From the NCBI GenBank assembly GCA_039000685.1, contig JAWBNW010000003.1, forward strand, positions 1-33,413: a stretch of 33,413 nt of DNA, read 5' to 3'. Source of the stretch: JAVZGQ01 sp039000685. Its GTDB lineage: Archaea > Aenigmatarchaeota > Aenigmatarchaeia > CG10238-14 > SCSR01. The notes beneath the pieces were generated by a model, which saw only the letters and a program-made list of their open reading frames with translations, was not told where the DNA came from and made no database searches. Shown piece by piece: positions 7,650 to 15,296 of the stretch (the first letter of the stretch is position 1; the number at the start of each line of letters is the position of its first letter). A program made the position numbers and the translations under genes.

Positions 7650-8665
7650 CTAATTTTTTGATATTTTTTCCGTTCAATTTTATGCGACCATATACATCTA
7701 CGCTTTGAATTTTTCATTATGTTAAAAAATTCTCTCATATTGTTCTTTATTTGTTTTAAACTACCTTTTCTAAGTAACACAAGTATGTTAATAGGGTTGT
7801 TGTCTGGAATCGGAAAAAAGCATTTTTTAAGTTTTCCGTCATGTGTTATTCTTAAAGCAAAAATACCATCTTGGCATGGGTAATTTGAACATTTTTTACA
7901 AAATTCAGCATAATAAATTCCATTTTTCGGATCTAAAAATAAAACTTTTGTACCATCTTGAAGAACGTATTTATCCATAGGAATGCCAATACCACCCAAA
8001 TGTTTTTCTAGCGTTATATTTTTTGCATATTTTTTAAATAACTTCTTAATTTTACTAAGTGGTATATATTCCTTCTGCCAAAATTCGAAGTTTGATAAAT
8101 TGTTTAACTCCATTATCTTAGCTGTAGCTCCAAGTTTTCCTATAAACCTAATCAGCCTTGGAAATTCTGATTTATTTGTGTTCATTGCTACGACATTTAT
8201 AATCATAGGCAATTTATATTTTTTACATGCATAAAGTCCTCTAATAACTTTTTCTAATCCATCAACACCTAACATATTTATAAATACTTTTTTATTTAGG
8301 GTATTTAGACTTACTGTAATAGAATCTAACCCAGCTTCTTTAAGGTCTTTTGCATATTTTTCAAGTAATATACCATTTGTTCCAAGATTAAGATTTTTAA
8401 TCCCATTAATTTTTCGGACCGATTTTACTATTTCTATTATATCGTCTCTTAAAAGAGGTTCTCCACCCGAAATTTTTATATGCTTAAAACCAACCCCCAC
8501 TCCAATTTTAACCAATTTTTTAATTTCATTAGGGGTCATGAAATTAGAGATATTATTAAAAAAATCTTCGCCACCAAGTGTGCAATAACTACATCTTGCA
8601 TTACAATATGGAGTTACTAAGACTCGTAGATGTGGAATTAAATTATGAGTTTTTCTAAGATACAT
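7622..8665 (-). CDS. MoaA-like radical SAM protein
   Basis: The radical SAM iron-sulfur motif CNARCSYC (C21, C25, C28) comes first, followed by the SAM-binding ISGGEPLLR and a TIM-barrel core. The C-terminal segment has a second cysteine set, FCKKCSNYPCQDG and LRITHDGKLKKCF, resembling the auxiliary cluster of MoaA. The 347-residue length also fits MoaA, but the C-terminus lacks the terminal Gly-Gly and no other molybdopterin gene is present, so a different substrate is likely. The 3' end overlaps the convergent ProRS-like gene by 28 bp. A strong AGGAGGT lies 9 nt before ATG 8665, and the gene diverges from the ABC importer operon. Confidence 0.85.
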   Translation of the reverse strand: MYLRKTHNLIPHLRVLVTPYCNARCSYCTLGGEDFFNNISNFMTPNEIKKLVKIGVGVGFKHIKISGGEPLLRDDIIEIVKSVRKINGIKNLNLGTNGILLEKYAKDLKEAGLDSITVSLNTLNKKVFINMLGVDGLEKVIRGLYACKKYKLPMIINVVAMNTNKSEFPRLIRFIGKLGATAKIMELNNLSNFEFWQKEYIPLSKIKKLFKKYAKNITLEKHLGGIGIPMDKYVLQDGTKVLFLDPKNGIYYAEFCKKCSNYPCQDGIFALRITHDGKLKKCFFPIPDNNPINILVLLRKGSLKQIKNNMREFFNIMKNSKRRCIWSHKIERKKYQKISQNVLPTIA

Positions 8666-8674
8666 TCACTAGAA

Positions 8675-8681
8675 CCTCCTT
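8675..8681 (-). promoter_or_regulatory. Strong Shine-Dalgarno of the radical SAM gene
   Basis: AGGAGGT lies 9 nt before ATG 8665 on the minus strand. It settles the start and shows this transcript has a leader, unlike the many leaderless-looking genes around it. Confidence 0.7.
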
Positions 8682-8702
8682 TTTTACTTTATAAATTATA
8701 AA

Positions 8703-8714
8703 AGATTTAAATCT
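8703..8714. promoter_or_regulatory. Palindromic TATA region shared by divergent genes
   Basis: AGATTTAAATCT is a perfect palindrome containing a symmetric TATA-like core. It is about 28 bp upstream of ATG 8736 on the plus strand. On the minus strand it lies about 43 bp upstream of ATG 8665, which leaves room for the leader with its ribosome site. It probably serves both directions and ties the importer to the radical SAM gene. Confidence 0.5.
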
Positions 8715-8726
8715 GTTAAATTATAA

Positions 8727-9746
8727 ATGCTAATTATGATTAAAAAAAGATTAGCATCATATTTTGCAATAATAATTATTTTTGCAATAATTTTATTATT
8801 TATTACTTATTTTTTAGGTCCTAAATTACTATATTTGCCATCAGGAAAAATAAGAGTTGGTTATATAAAACATGCTGCTGAACTTCCTCTTTATGTTGCA
8901 TTGGAAAATGGTTATTTTGAAAAACAGAATTTAAAAGTTGAACTAATTCCTCTTGGATATAAAGAAGAAATGGACGCTTTAATAAGAGGGGATATTGATA
9001 TTATTCCTGCAACAAGTTTAACATTACCATTTGGTGTAGAAAGTGAAAGTCCAGAGTTGCTTAAACTCCACACATTTGGTGGGGTAATAGATGATGATAA
9101 AGAAATAGTAGAAGCTATTGTAGTTTTAAACGAATCTTCAATTTATTCTTTAAATGATTTAAAGAATAAAAAAATAGGTGTGACAAGTGGTGGAGTTGAC
9201 TTATTTGTTGTGAAGACTGTTCTTACTAAAGTTGGTTTAAAACCAGAAGAAAATAACATACAAATACTTCAAATGGATAGGAAACTGTTATTAATGTCAT
9301 TAGCTTCTAGACAGGTGGATGCAATTTATGTGACCCAACCAGATTTAGCTTCTATAGTTCATACAGTAAACAGCAGATATGTTGTCATCAATCCCAGGGC
9401 AAAATATATTTTAAACCCATTTTGGTCAGGTGCGGGAGTAGTAACAAGTAAATATTTAATTAAAAACTCTGAAACTTTTAAAAAATATCTAGTAGCAATA
9501 GATGAAGCAATAGAGTATTCTAGACTAAATCCCATTGAATCTAAAAAACTCTTAGTAAAATATACACCTGTAAACGAGAGCATAGCATTAGATGTTGGTA
9601 TTTATTTCAAAGTAAAATCAAATGAATCCATTAATCTTACTGCAGTCCAACAAATTGCAGATACTTATGTGGAGGTTGGGATATTGAAAAAAAATATCAA
9701 TGTTACAAACCTTTATTTATCTCCAGAATATGTAAAAGCACTTTGA
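8727..9746 (+). CDS. ABC importer substrate-binding protein (NMT1/SsuA-like)
   Basis: The N-terminal segment YFAIIIIFAIILLFITYFLG is a membrane anchor or uncleaved signal, without a clear lipobox Cys. The rest follows the NMT1/SsuA/ThiY fold: IRVGYIKHAAELPLYVALEN near residue 45, then YFEKQNLKVELIPLG, NDLKNKKIGVTSGG and a domain-closing region. Family members bind sulfonates, taurine, thiamine precursors or similar small molecules; the ligand here cannot be read from sequence. ATG 8727 is the first start; ATG 8736 fits the TATA spacing slightly better. It heads a tight three-gene operon with 6-bp gaps. Confidence 0.85.
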   Translation: MLIMIKKRLASYFAIIIIFAIILLFITYFLGPKLLYLPSGKIRVGYIKHAAELPLYVALENGYFEKQNLKVELIPLGYKEEMDALIRGDIDIIPATSLTLPFGVESESPELLKLHTFGGVIDDDKEIVEAIVVLNESSIYSLNDLKNKKIGVTSGGVDLFVVKTVLTKVGLKPEENNIQILQMDRKLLLMSLASRQVDAIYVTQPDLASIVHTVNSRYVVINPRAKYILNPFWSGAGVVTSKYLIKNSETFKKYLVAIDEAIEYSRLNPIESKKLLVKYTPVNESIALDVGIYFKVKSNESINLTAVQQIADTYVEVGILKKNINVTNLYLSPEYVKAL

Positions 9747-9752
9747 GTAATT

Positions 9753-10511
9753 ATGATATATATAGATATTGTTCATTTATATAAAAGCTATGAGACTAAT
9801 GATGAGAAGATAATTATATATAAAAATTTTAACTTTAAAATTAGAGAAAAAATTATTGCATTTTTTGGACCTAATGGATGTGGTAAAACAACATTACTTA
9901 ATATTATCTGTGGTATAGTAAAACCCGATTCGGGCAAAATAAAGTTCAATATTGATGGTTTTTCTCAAGATAAAATAGGGTACGTGTTTCAAAGTACTGA
10001 GAATTTTTTATTTCCATGGATGTCAAACTTTGACAATATTACATTTCCTCTTAAGCTTAAAAATATTGATAAAAATGAAAGGGCAAACAAACTTCAAACA
10101 TTAATTAATCAACTAGATATAGTAAATATACCTTTAAATGCGTATCCCTATCAACTTAGTGGTGGGCAACAACAAATAATTGCTATTTTAAGAGCATTGA
10201 TAAGCGACCCAAATATTTTATTATTAGATGAGCCATTTTCCAATTTAGACTACTTAACTAAACTTAAAGTTAAATTTAACTTACTTAAAATACTAAAGAA
10301 TAGAAATATAGTTACTATTTTTGTTTCTCATACAATAGAAGAAGCAATATTCTTGGCTGATAGAATCGTCATTTTAAGTCAGAAACCGACGAAAATTCTA
10401 GAAACTCTGAAAGTTCCTTTTAAAAAGAGAAATATAGATACGATCCATTCAGAAAAATCCTCAAAGTTAAAAGAAAGAGTACTAAGACATTATAAAAATT
10501 ATTGGGTGTGA
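9753..10511 (+). CDS. ABC importer ATPase (SsuB/TauB/ThiZ-like)
   Basis: The 252-residue nucleotide-binding subunit has all expected motifs. Walker A is GPNGCGKTT (about 40-48), the Q-loop is YVFQSTENFLFPWMS, the signature is LSGGQQQ (the usual R of GGQRQ is Q), Walker B is ILLLDEP, the D-loop is FSNLD and the switch His is in FVSHTIEEA. The PWMS after the Q-loop is typical of the nitrate/sulfonate/taurine group. It starts 6 bp after the binding-protein gene and ends 6 bp before the permease gene, so the three are almost surely co-transcribed. It would energise import at the inner face of the membrane. Confidence 0.9.
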   Translation: MIYIDIVHLYKSYETNDEKIIIYKNFNFKIREKIIAFFGPNGCGKTTLLNIICGIVKPDSGKIKFNIDGFSQDKIGYVFQSTENFLFPWMSNFDNITFPLKLKNIDKNERANKLQTLINQLDIVNIPLNAYPYQLSGGQQQIIAILRALISDPNILLLDEPFSNLDYLTKLKVKFNLLKILKNRNIVTIFVSHTIEEAIFLADRIVILSQKPTKILETLKVPFKKRNIDTIHSEKSSKLKERVLRHYKNYWV

Positions 10512-10517
10512 TATAAA

Positions 10518-11261
10518 ATGAAAAAGTTTACTTTTGTTGGACCACTTATAGTATTACTAATTTGGTGGATTATAACTTATATTCCTTTGATTAAATCAAT
10601 TTTACTTCCACCTCCACATACTGTAATTTTATCATTGTTTACACAACTATTCATTTCAAAGGAGTTATTGTATCCTTTATTTGAGACTCTATCTCTTTGG
10701 CTAACAGCATTCATTGTTGGTACTGTTGGTGGTATTTCTAGCGGGATGGTTATGGGATACTCTGATAAAATTTATTCATTTTTTGAAGTAATCATAGATT
10801 TTTTTAGATCTCTCCCCTCACTCTTGTTGATTCCAATAGCCATAATATTTTTCGGTATAGGGAATACATCAGCATTTCTTGTTACAACATGGTCTGGATT
10901 TTTTTATATTTTTATCAATACAATTTATGGAGTGAAATATGCTAGGAAAAGCTACATCTTTATTACAAAAATATTAAACATTGAGAAATTAAAAACATTC
11001 ACAGAAGTTATTTTGCCAGCTTCTGCTCCATACATAATTGCTGGTTTGCGTATAAGCTTAAGCATAACTTTAATAGTAGCAGTTGGATCAGAAATGATTC
11101 TCGGAAGAGGTGGTCTTGGCGGGAAAGTTTATGATGCATTTTTGATATATAACACAACTGAAATCTATGTGATAATCCTTATTGTTGGAACATTAGGCTA
11201 CATATCTAATAAACTTTTGGTACTTCTAGAAAATAGAGTTATTCACTGGAAAGGAGAATAA
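10518..11261 (+). CDS. ABC importer permease (SsuC/TauC/ThiX-like)
   Basis: A 247-residue integral membrane protein with about six hydrophobic segments, starting with FVGPLIVLLIWWIITYIPL. The PPPHTVILSLF region after the first helix and FFRSLPSLLLIPIAIIFFGI are characteristic of the SsuC/TauC group. The cytoplasmic coupling loop that contacts the ATPase is represented by TFTEVILPASAPYIIAGLRI (EAA-like, with E, LPASAP and G). It is the third gene of the importer operon. The stop is 48 bp from the convergent end of the proS gene. Confidence 0.88.
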   Translation: MKKFTFVGPLIVLLIWWIITYIPLIKSILLPPPHTVILSLFTQLFISKELLYPLFETLSLWLTAFIVGTVGGISSGMVMGYSDKIYSFFEVIIDFFRSLPSLLLIPIAIIFFGIGNTSAFLVTTWSGFFYIFINTIYGVKYARKSYIFITKILNIEKLKTFTEVILPASAPYIIAGLRISLSITLIVAVGSEMILGRGGLGGKVYDAFLIYNTTEIYVIILIVGTLGYISNKLLVLLENRVIHWKGE

Positions 11262-11309
11262 TAAATATTAAATTAATTTTTATAGTAATGTTAAAAATCG
11301 TACAGAAAA

Positions 11310-12767
11310 TTAGTATTGTTTTGCCATATATACTAAAAAATTTGCCTTTTTACCACATACTACACATTCTCCTTTTGGAGATTTTTCTTTTTCAAATAAC
11401 GTCCCTCTAATTGTTCCACCATTTGTTTTTACCTTTATATGATTTGCACATTCTTCATTACCACACCAATTAGTTTTTACTAACCCACCTTTTTCTTCAA
11501 GAATTTTCTTTAACTCTTTAAAATCTTTTGCTTCTGATAAATTCTCTTTAAGAAAGTTTTCAGCTTTTTTAACTAGAGAATTTTGCAAATTTTCAAGTAA
11601 TTTTTTAACAGAAGATATGAGTTGTTTTTCCTTACAAGATTTTTTTGTTCTGGTATCTCTTCTCACTAGAACCACTTGCTTACTTTTCAAATCAGCTGGT
11701 CCTATTTCAATTCTTAGTGGTACCCCTTTTAATTCCCAGTAATTATACTTGTATCCAGGAGTATATTCAGACCTTTCGTCTACTATGACTCTAATTTCAT
11801 TTTTTTCCAAAAGTTTTGAAATTTCTCTTGCCCTTTTCAAAACTCTGTTTTTTTCACTCTTTTTGTAGTATATTGGAATTATTACAACTTGATATGGTGC
11901 GATTTTTGGAGGAAGGATTAGTCCTTTATCATCTCCGTGGATAGCTATTAAAGCACCAAAAATTCTCCAAATAGCGGGTCCGTAGCAAGTTTGCCAAACA
12001 TACTTTTCTTTCTTATCTTTATCTATAAATTTTATGTTAAAAACTTTAGAAAAATTTTGTCCAAGTAAATGGGTCGAAGGCAATTGAATAACTTTTCCAT
12101 CTGGCATTATAGTATCTGCTGCATAAGTATGAATAGCACCTTTAAATTTATCATGTTCAGGTCTTTTAAAAAACATAAAAGGAATTGCAAACTGTTTATG
12201 CATTACTTCTTCAGTAATTTTCATATCCTCTTTTACTTGTTTTTCTGCCTCCTTCTTTGTAGCGAATACATTATGAGCTTCAATCCAATAAAATTCCCTA
12301 CCTCTAATAAATGGTCTGGTATAACTTTCATATCTCCAAACCTGACAACTTTGATATGTTTTAAGTGGTAAATCTCTCCAACTCCTGATCCATAAAGAAA
12401 ACATACTATACATCGCAGTTTCTGAAGTTGGTCTTAAAGCTAATCTTTCTTCTAGTTTTTTGTGTTCAGCACCACATTCTGTAATCCAAAAGACATCTAC
12501 CGAGAATTCAGCGTGTTCTCTCTCTTTTTTTAGAAAAGATTCTGGAATTACAGAAGGGAATAAAACTGGCTCGTGGCCTCTTTTCTCAAGTTCTTTTTCA
12601 AATAGCTCATACATTATCTTCATTACCCTAACAGACCAAGGCATATGAACAAGAAACCCCTTGACATTGTATCTTATATCTGCCAATTCAGCTTTTTGAA
12701 CTACCTGCGTATACCATTCTGAAAAATTTTCTAATTTTTTAATTGTTAATCCTTCTTGTTCAGCCAT
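11310..12767 (-). CDS. proS: Prolyl-tRNA synthetase, archaeal/eukaryal type
   Basis: Attaches proline to tRNA-Pro. The 485 residues cover the class II core, with RPTSET at 112-117, motif 2 RYES followed by YTRPFIRGRE and WIEAHN, the STHLLGQNFSK pocket segment, and motif 3 YGPAIWRIFGA with GDDKGLILPP. The anticodon-binding domain and a C-terminal zinc domain (WCGNEECA and CVVCGKK) follow, with terminal Tyr. These are standard features, so this is probably the housekeeping enzyme. ATG 12767 has a TTTATATA-like box about 30-40 bp upstream. It is convergent with the ABC importer operon, and a diverged second copy lies at 6225-7649. Confidence 0.92.
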   Translation of the reverse strand: MAEQEGLTIKKLENFSEWYTQVVQKAELADIRYNVKGFLVHMPWSVRVMKIMYELFEKELEKRGHEPVLFPSVIPESFLKKEREHAEFSVDVFWITECGAEHKKLEERLALRPTSETAMYSMFSLWIRSWRDLPLKTYQSCQVWRYESYTRPFIRGREFYWIEAHNVFATKKEAEKQVKEDMKITEEVMHKQFAIPFMFFKRPEHDKFKGAIHTYAADTIMPDGKVIQLPSTHLLGQNFSKVFNIKFIDKDKKEKYVWQTCYGPAIWRIFGALIAIHGDDKGLILPPKIAPYQVVIIPIYYKKSEKNRVLKRAREISKLLEKNEIRVIVDERSEYTPGYKYNYWELKGVPLRIEIGPADLKSKQVVLVRRDTRTKKSCKEKQLISSVKKLLENLQNSLVKKAENFLKENLSEAKDFKELKKILEEKGGLVKTNWCGNEECANHIKVKTNGGTIRGTLFEKEKSPKGECVVCGKKANFLVYMAKQY

Positions 12768-12914
12768 TCAATAACACCATAAAATCTTTTATAAAATCTA
12801 TATAAATAAAGCTAGCCAAAATAAGTAATTTGGATTAGATGCATGGAACTCGTTCACAATTTCATTCATATTAATATTATGTTTATTTAAATAAATTAAT
12901 TTTTTACTATTTTT

Positions 12915-13217
12915 TCATTTTATAATTCTTAAATTCAATAACTTGATGATTTTTAAAAGTACATCTTTATTCAATACTCTTTCGTTCCATTTGAGAAAAA
13001 CAAGTTTCACTTCTTTATTCAAAGTTTCTCCTTTAAAATTCCACCATTTCTTGTGTAGCTCTTTAGCATAATCCAAATAGGCAACTCTTTGAATGCTCGT
13101 AATGCCATACTTATCTAGAATTCTCTTAACTCTCTTTATCAACCTATCTTGAGACTTAAGAGAATTCTTATCCATGTACTTCTTCAATTGTTCGTAAGTT
13201 ACGTTAATTTTCTGCAT
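12915..13217 (-). CDS. Unknown 100-residue basic protein
   Basis: ATG 13217 is preferred because GGGAG lies about 10 nt upstream; a TTG at 13250 would add 11 residues. The product, MQKINVTYEQLKKYMDKNSL through IKLLNLRIIK, is Lys-rich and predicted mostly helical, with KRVKRILDKYGITS and a WWNFKGETLNKEVKLVFLKW stretch. No family is recognised. It lies downstream of the truncated integrase on the same strand with a gap of about 55 bp, so it could belong to the same former mobile element. Confidence 0.5.
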   Translation of the reverse strand: MQKINVTYEQLKKYMDKNSLKSQDRLIKRVKRILDKYGITSIQRVAYLDYAKELHKKWWNFKGETLNKEVKLVFLKWNERVLNKDVLLKIIKLLNLRIIK

Positions 13218-13274
13218 ACCAAACAACTCCCTGAGCGAATTACATTTCAACTTTAGTTAAACTATACTTCATGC

Positions 13275-13925
13275 CTAATCTTCCTTAAACAGATCCTCCA
13301 TGTTCTTCTCTTTAGCTAGTTCAACAAACTCTTTCTTTACTTTTGGATCTTTCTCTGCCAGTCTTTTCAACAGTTCGAATACAAAATCCTCATACTTCCT
13401 TCTATTATCTTCAAGTTTCATCATAGTTTCTATATCCAAAGGAGAGCCACACTTCTTACAAAACTGAGAAGTTGGGTCATTAATGTTTTGACATCTAAGA
13501 CATTTCTTTAGCTTCAAAACAGTTTCTTTCTTATCTTCTTCTTTAGCCAAACCATGTATCTGTAGTAAAGCATTATCAACATTCCTACCTGACAGATGAA
13601 CATAAACAGAAGCCATCTTAGAAGATTGTACCCAACCAAACAGTTCTTTCATCTGTGCTTCTGTAAGTTTGCTAGCCAATACGGTAGCTCCAGCATGTCC
13701 AAAACTATGTGGGTCAATTCTTTTCTTTATCCCAACTTTAATAGCGAGGTCCTTAAGCATTTTTAGAGTAGAATGATAACCAAGTTTGTTAAATCTATTT
13801 CTGGTTCCTATGGATATCCATAAAGAAGAATCAGAGTTATCTTTCAAAGGATGATTGCTCAGCCAATTCATTAGTATGGGAGGAGAAGCAATTACTCTTA
13901 CTCTTCTATAGATAAATCGAGCTCA
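13275..13925 (-). pseudogene. Truncated tyrosine recombinase with C-terminal zinc ribbon
   Basis: Only the C-terminal catalytic part of an archaeal integrase-like recombinase remains. The frame is open from about 13925 (RFIYRRVRVIASPPILMNWL), overlapping the end of the next gene, but no ATG exists until 13871. PHSFGHAGATVLASKLTE matches the H-x-x-R box but with Gly in place of Arg. LFGWVQSSKMASVYVHLSG supplies the later W/H box and the nucleophile Tyr. The C-terminal CLRCQ...FCKKCG is a zinc ribbon often attached to these archaeal recombinases. The N-terminal core-binding domain and the first catalytic Arg are absent, so it should be inactive. It suggests past integration near the 6.2-12.8 kb block. 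Confidence 0.75.
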
Positions 13926-14278
13926 TTTTCTTCAACTTTGACCAAGTAGTCAACTCCAAATCTCACACGCTTTTCCCCATCGCCCACAACCAAAAATTTC
14001 GCATCCTTGTAAATTTCAACACTCACAGGCTCTCTATTCTGCAAAGGAATTAAAGCTTTATGATAATTCCTTCCTTCTTTCCATATTTCTTCTGATGTCA
14101 AGATTTCAGCTATTTTTTCACACAGCTCCCAGTCTGTATGACAGTATCTTTTCATCAGCCACTGCAAAAATTCTTCTTGTGAGATTTCATTTTTCTGAAG
14201 TTTGTGGAATTGGTCAAGCAAGCAATAAACTTCCCTACAGCTCTTTAATTCCCTTTTCAAATACTCCAACATTTTCAT
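13898..14278 (-). CDS. Unknown 126-residue protein
   Basis: ATG 14278 (MKMLEYLKRELKSCREVYCL) is chosen because a TATA-like TAAATATATA lies about 29 bp upstream (14301-14310). An upstream TTG at 14356 would put that TATA and a candidate operator inside the gene. The N-terminal half looks helical, with a conserved-looking QWLMKRYCHTDWELCEKIAE. The C-terminal half looks beta-rich (PVSVEIYKDAKFLVVGDGEK). No family is recognised. The 3' end overlaps the degraded start of the integrase remnant. A GAGTGGTG half-site just upstream of the TATA suggests control by the neighbouring TrmB-type regulator. Confidence 0.55.
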   Translation of the reverse strand: MKMLEYLKRELKSCREVYCLLDQFHKLQKNEISQEEFLQWLMKRYCHTDWELCEKIAEILTSEEIWKEGRNYHKALIPLQNREPVSVEIYKDAKFLVVGDGEKRVRFGVDYLVKVEENELDLSIEE

Positions 14279-14324
14279 CAATTGTTTTGAAGAAAAAAGC
14301 CTAAATATATATTTAGAACTCAAG

Positions 14325-14366
14325 GAGTGGTGAATTTCGATTTTATTCAAGATCAATCAACCACTC
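14325..14366 (-). promoter_or_regulatory. Candidate TrmB half-sites upstream of the 126-residue gene
   Basis: On the minus strand GAGTGGTT (14366-14359) and CACCACTC (14332-14325) form an inverted pair directly upstream of the TATA. The same two elements precede the small gene at 15297. Position upstream of BRE/TATA is where archaeal activators usually bind. This is inference from shared sequence. Confidence 0.4.
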
Positions 14367-14378
14367 CCACAAAGGCTT
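14342..14378 (-). pseudogene. ATPase C-terminal fragment after the TrmB gene
   Basis: Minus-strand bases just after the TrmB gene read RKPLWEWLIDLE then TAA. They match 21 of 22 bases of the end of the ATPase gene at 1212-2471 (the KPLWKWL region). No upstream ATPase coding remains. It looks like a fourth trace of the same family about 10 kb away. Confidence 0.55.
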
Positions 14379-15174
14379 ACGAAAGAACAAAACTATTTTT
14401 TATACCTAATTTCACTTCTTTTGCTCTTTCCCACAAGCTTCTCATGTAGCTGTCTAACATGTTAACAAAAGAAGGATCTTTCGACCAAATTGAATGGAAG
14501 TTCAACTTCTCACCATTTTCCAATCTAACCATAGCCTCTTTTCCATCAACAACAACTATGCGAGGATGCAAGCCAAGTTCAACAATTCTCAGTTTAATCC
14601 CACCCTTCAAGTACCACTTTACTTTTTCCATGTTTTCAAAACCATTTGTTACCATGAGACGAACTTTTATTCCCCTTTCTTTACAATCAAGCAAAGCTTC
14701 CCTGTAGCTTGAAGAATAAGGCAAATTCTTCGTGAAATCGTAAACATATCTCCTAGCTTTTTTGAACATCTGCACAAGCTTGTCAAGAATTTCCATATAT
14801 TTTTCAGTCTTCTGAACCCAAACTCCTTCGGCAAATTCTTCATCCACTTCTATCGGTCTTAACAACCTGCTGATCAAAAAAGCTTTCTGCTTCAATTCTT
14901 TGAACTCTTCCTCCTTAGCTTCAAGCAAACTCTTGATGACAAATTGTGGCGTTACTGCTTTAAAAAGCTTAGGCCTTTCTTCAGAAATTTCCACAAGCTG
15001 CTTCTCCATTAAGCTTTCAAGCGTCACATAAATTTTTGATTGGGGCACGCAAGCTTGCTTACTTATTTCGCTAGCTTTAGTCGGACCAAGCAGGCTTAGC
15101 GTCACGTAAGCTTTCGATTCATATTCAGTCAAACCAAACTTTTGCAAAGTCTTGATTATTTCTTCCTTCTCCAC
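14377..15174 (-). CDS. TrmB-family transcriptional regulator (copy 1)
   Basis: A 265-residue regulator. The N-terminal winged HTH (LTEYESKAYVTLSLLGPTKA through SKIYVTLESLMEKQLVEI, residues 15-65) is the TrmB signature, followed by a coiled-coil linker (KEEEFKELKQKAF). The C-terminal domain has the HPRIVVVDGKEAMVRL and SIWSKDPSFVNMLDSYM blocks of PLD-like TrmB effector domains. The start is GTG 15174, with a TATA-like AATTTAATA about 28 bp upstream. It is a diverged paralogue of the gene at 15497 in the opposite orientation. An operator-like palindrome at 15243 lies between it and the small gene at 15297. The effector is unknown; many TrmB proteins sense sugars. Confidence 0.85.
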   Translation of the reverse strand: MEKEEIIKTLQKFGLTEYESKAYVTLSLLGPTKASEISKQACVPQSKIYVTLESLMEKQLVEISEERPKLFKAVTPQFVIKSLLEAKEEEFKELKQKAFLISRLLRPIEVDEEFAEGVWVQKTEKYMEILDKLVQMFKKARRYVYDFTKNLPYSSSYREALLDCKERGIKVRLMVTNGFENMEKVKWYLKGGIKLRIVELGLHPRIVVVDGKEAMVRLENGEKLNFHSIWSKDPSFVNMLDSYMRSLWERAKEVKLGIKNSFVLS

Positions 15175-15220
15175 AATTTTCTCTTTTCTATTTGGTATTA
15201 AATTTTCTTTCTTATCAAGT

Positions 15221-15259
15221 GAGTGGTTGCAAGCTCGATTTTCACCACTCTGAGTGGTG
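15221..15259. promoter_or_regulatory. TrmB-type palindromic operator with extra half-site
   Basis: CACCACTC-T-GAGTGGTG (15243-15259) is a perfect 17-bp palindrome, with an additional GAGTGGTT at 15221-15228. It sits just upstream of the AT-rich box (about 15262-15270) for the gene at 15297 and between that gene and the divergent TrmB gene. The half-sites recur at 14325-14366. Confidence 0.6.
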
Positions 15260-15296
15260 GCTAAATTTCATTAAGCCCTGGTGGTATCTTAAAAGC

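Noticed and set aside
7622..8665. Radical SAM gene as true molybdopterin MoaA
   Set aside because: Motifs match the MoaA class, but there is no terminal Gly-Gly and no other molybdopterin gene in the window, so the specific name is not supported.
12069..12371. 100-codon open frame on the plus strand inside proS
   Set aside because: It lies wholly antisense to strong ProRS motifs and shows no family signal or promoter of its own.
12768..12914. Possible gene between proS and the 100-residue protein
   Set aside because: The gap is very AT-rich with no frame of useful length; it probably holds only the proS promoter.
13898..14356. Longer form of the 126-residue gene starting at TTG 14356
   Set aside because: It would place a good TATA box and the candidate operator inside the gene; ATG 14278 has the expected spacing.
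15192..15296. N-terminal extension of the small gene at 15297
   Set aside because: It would translate through the perfect 17-bp palindrome and the AT-rich promoter box.
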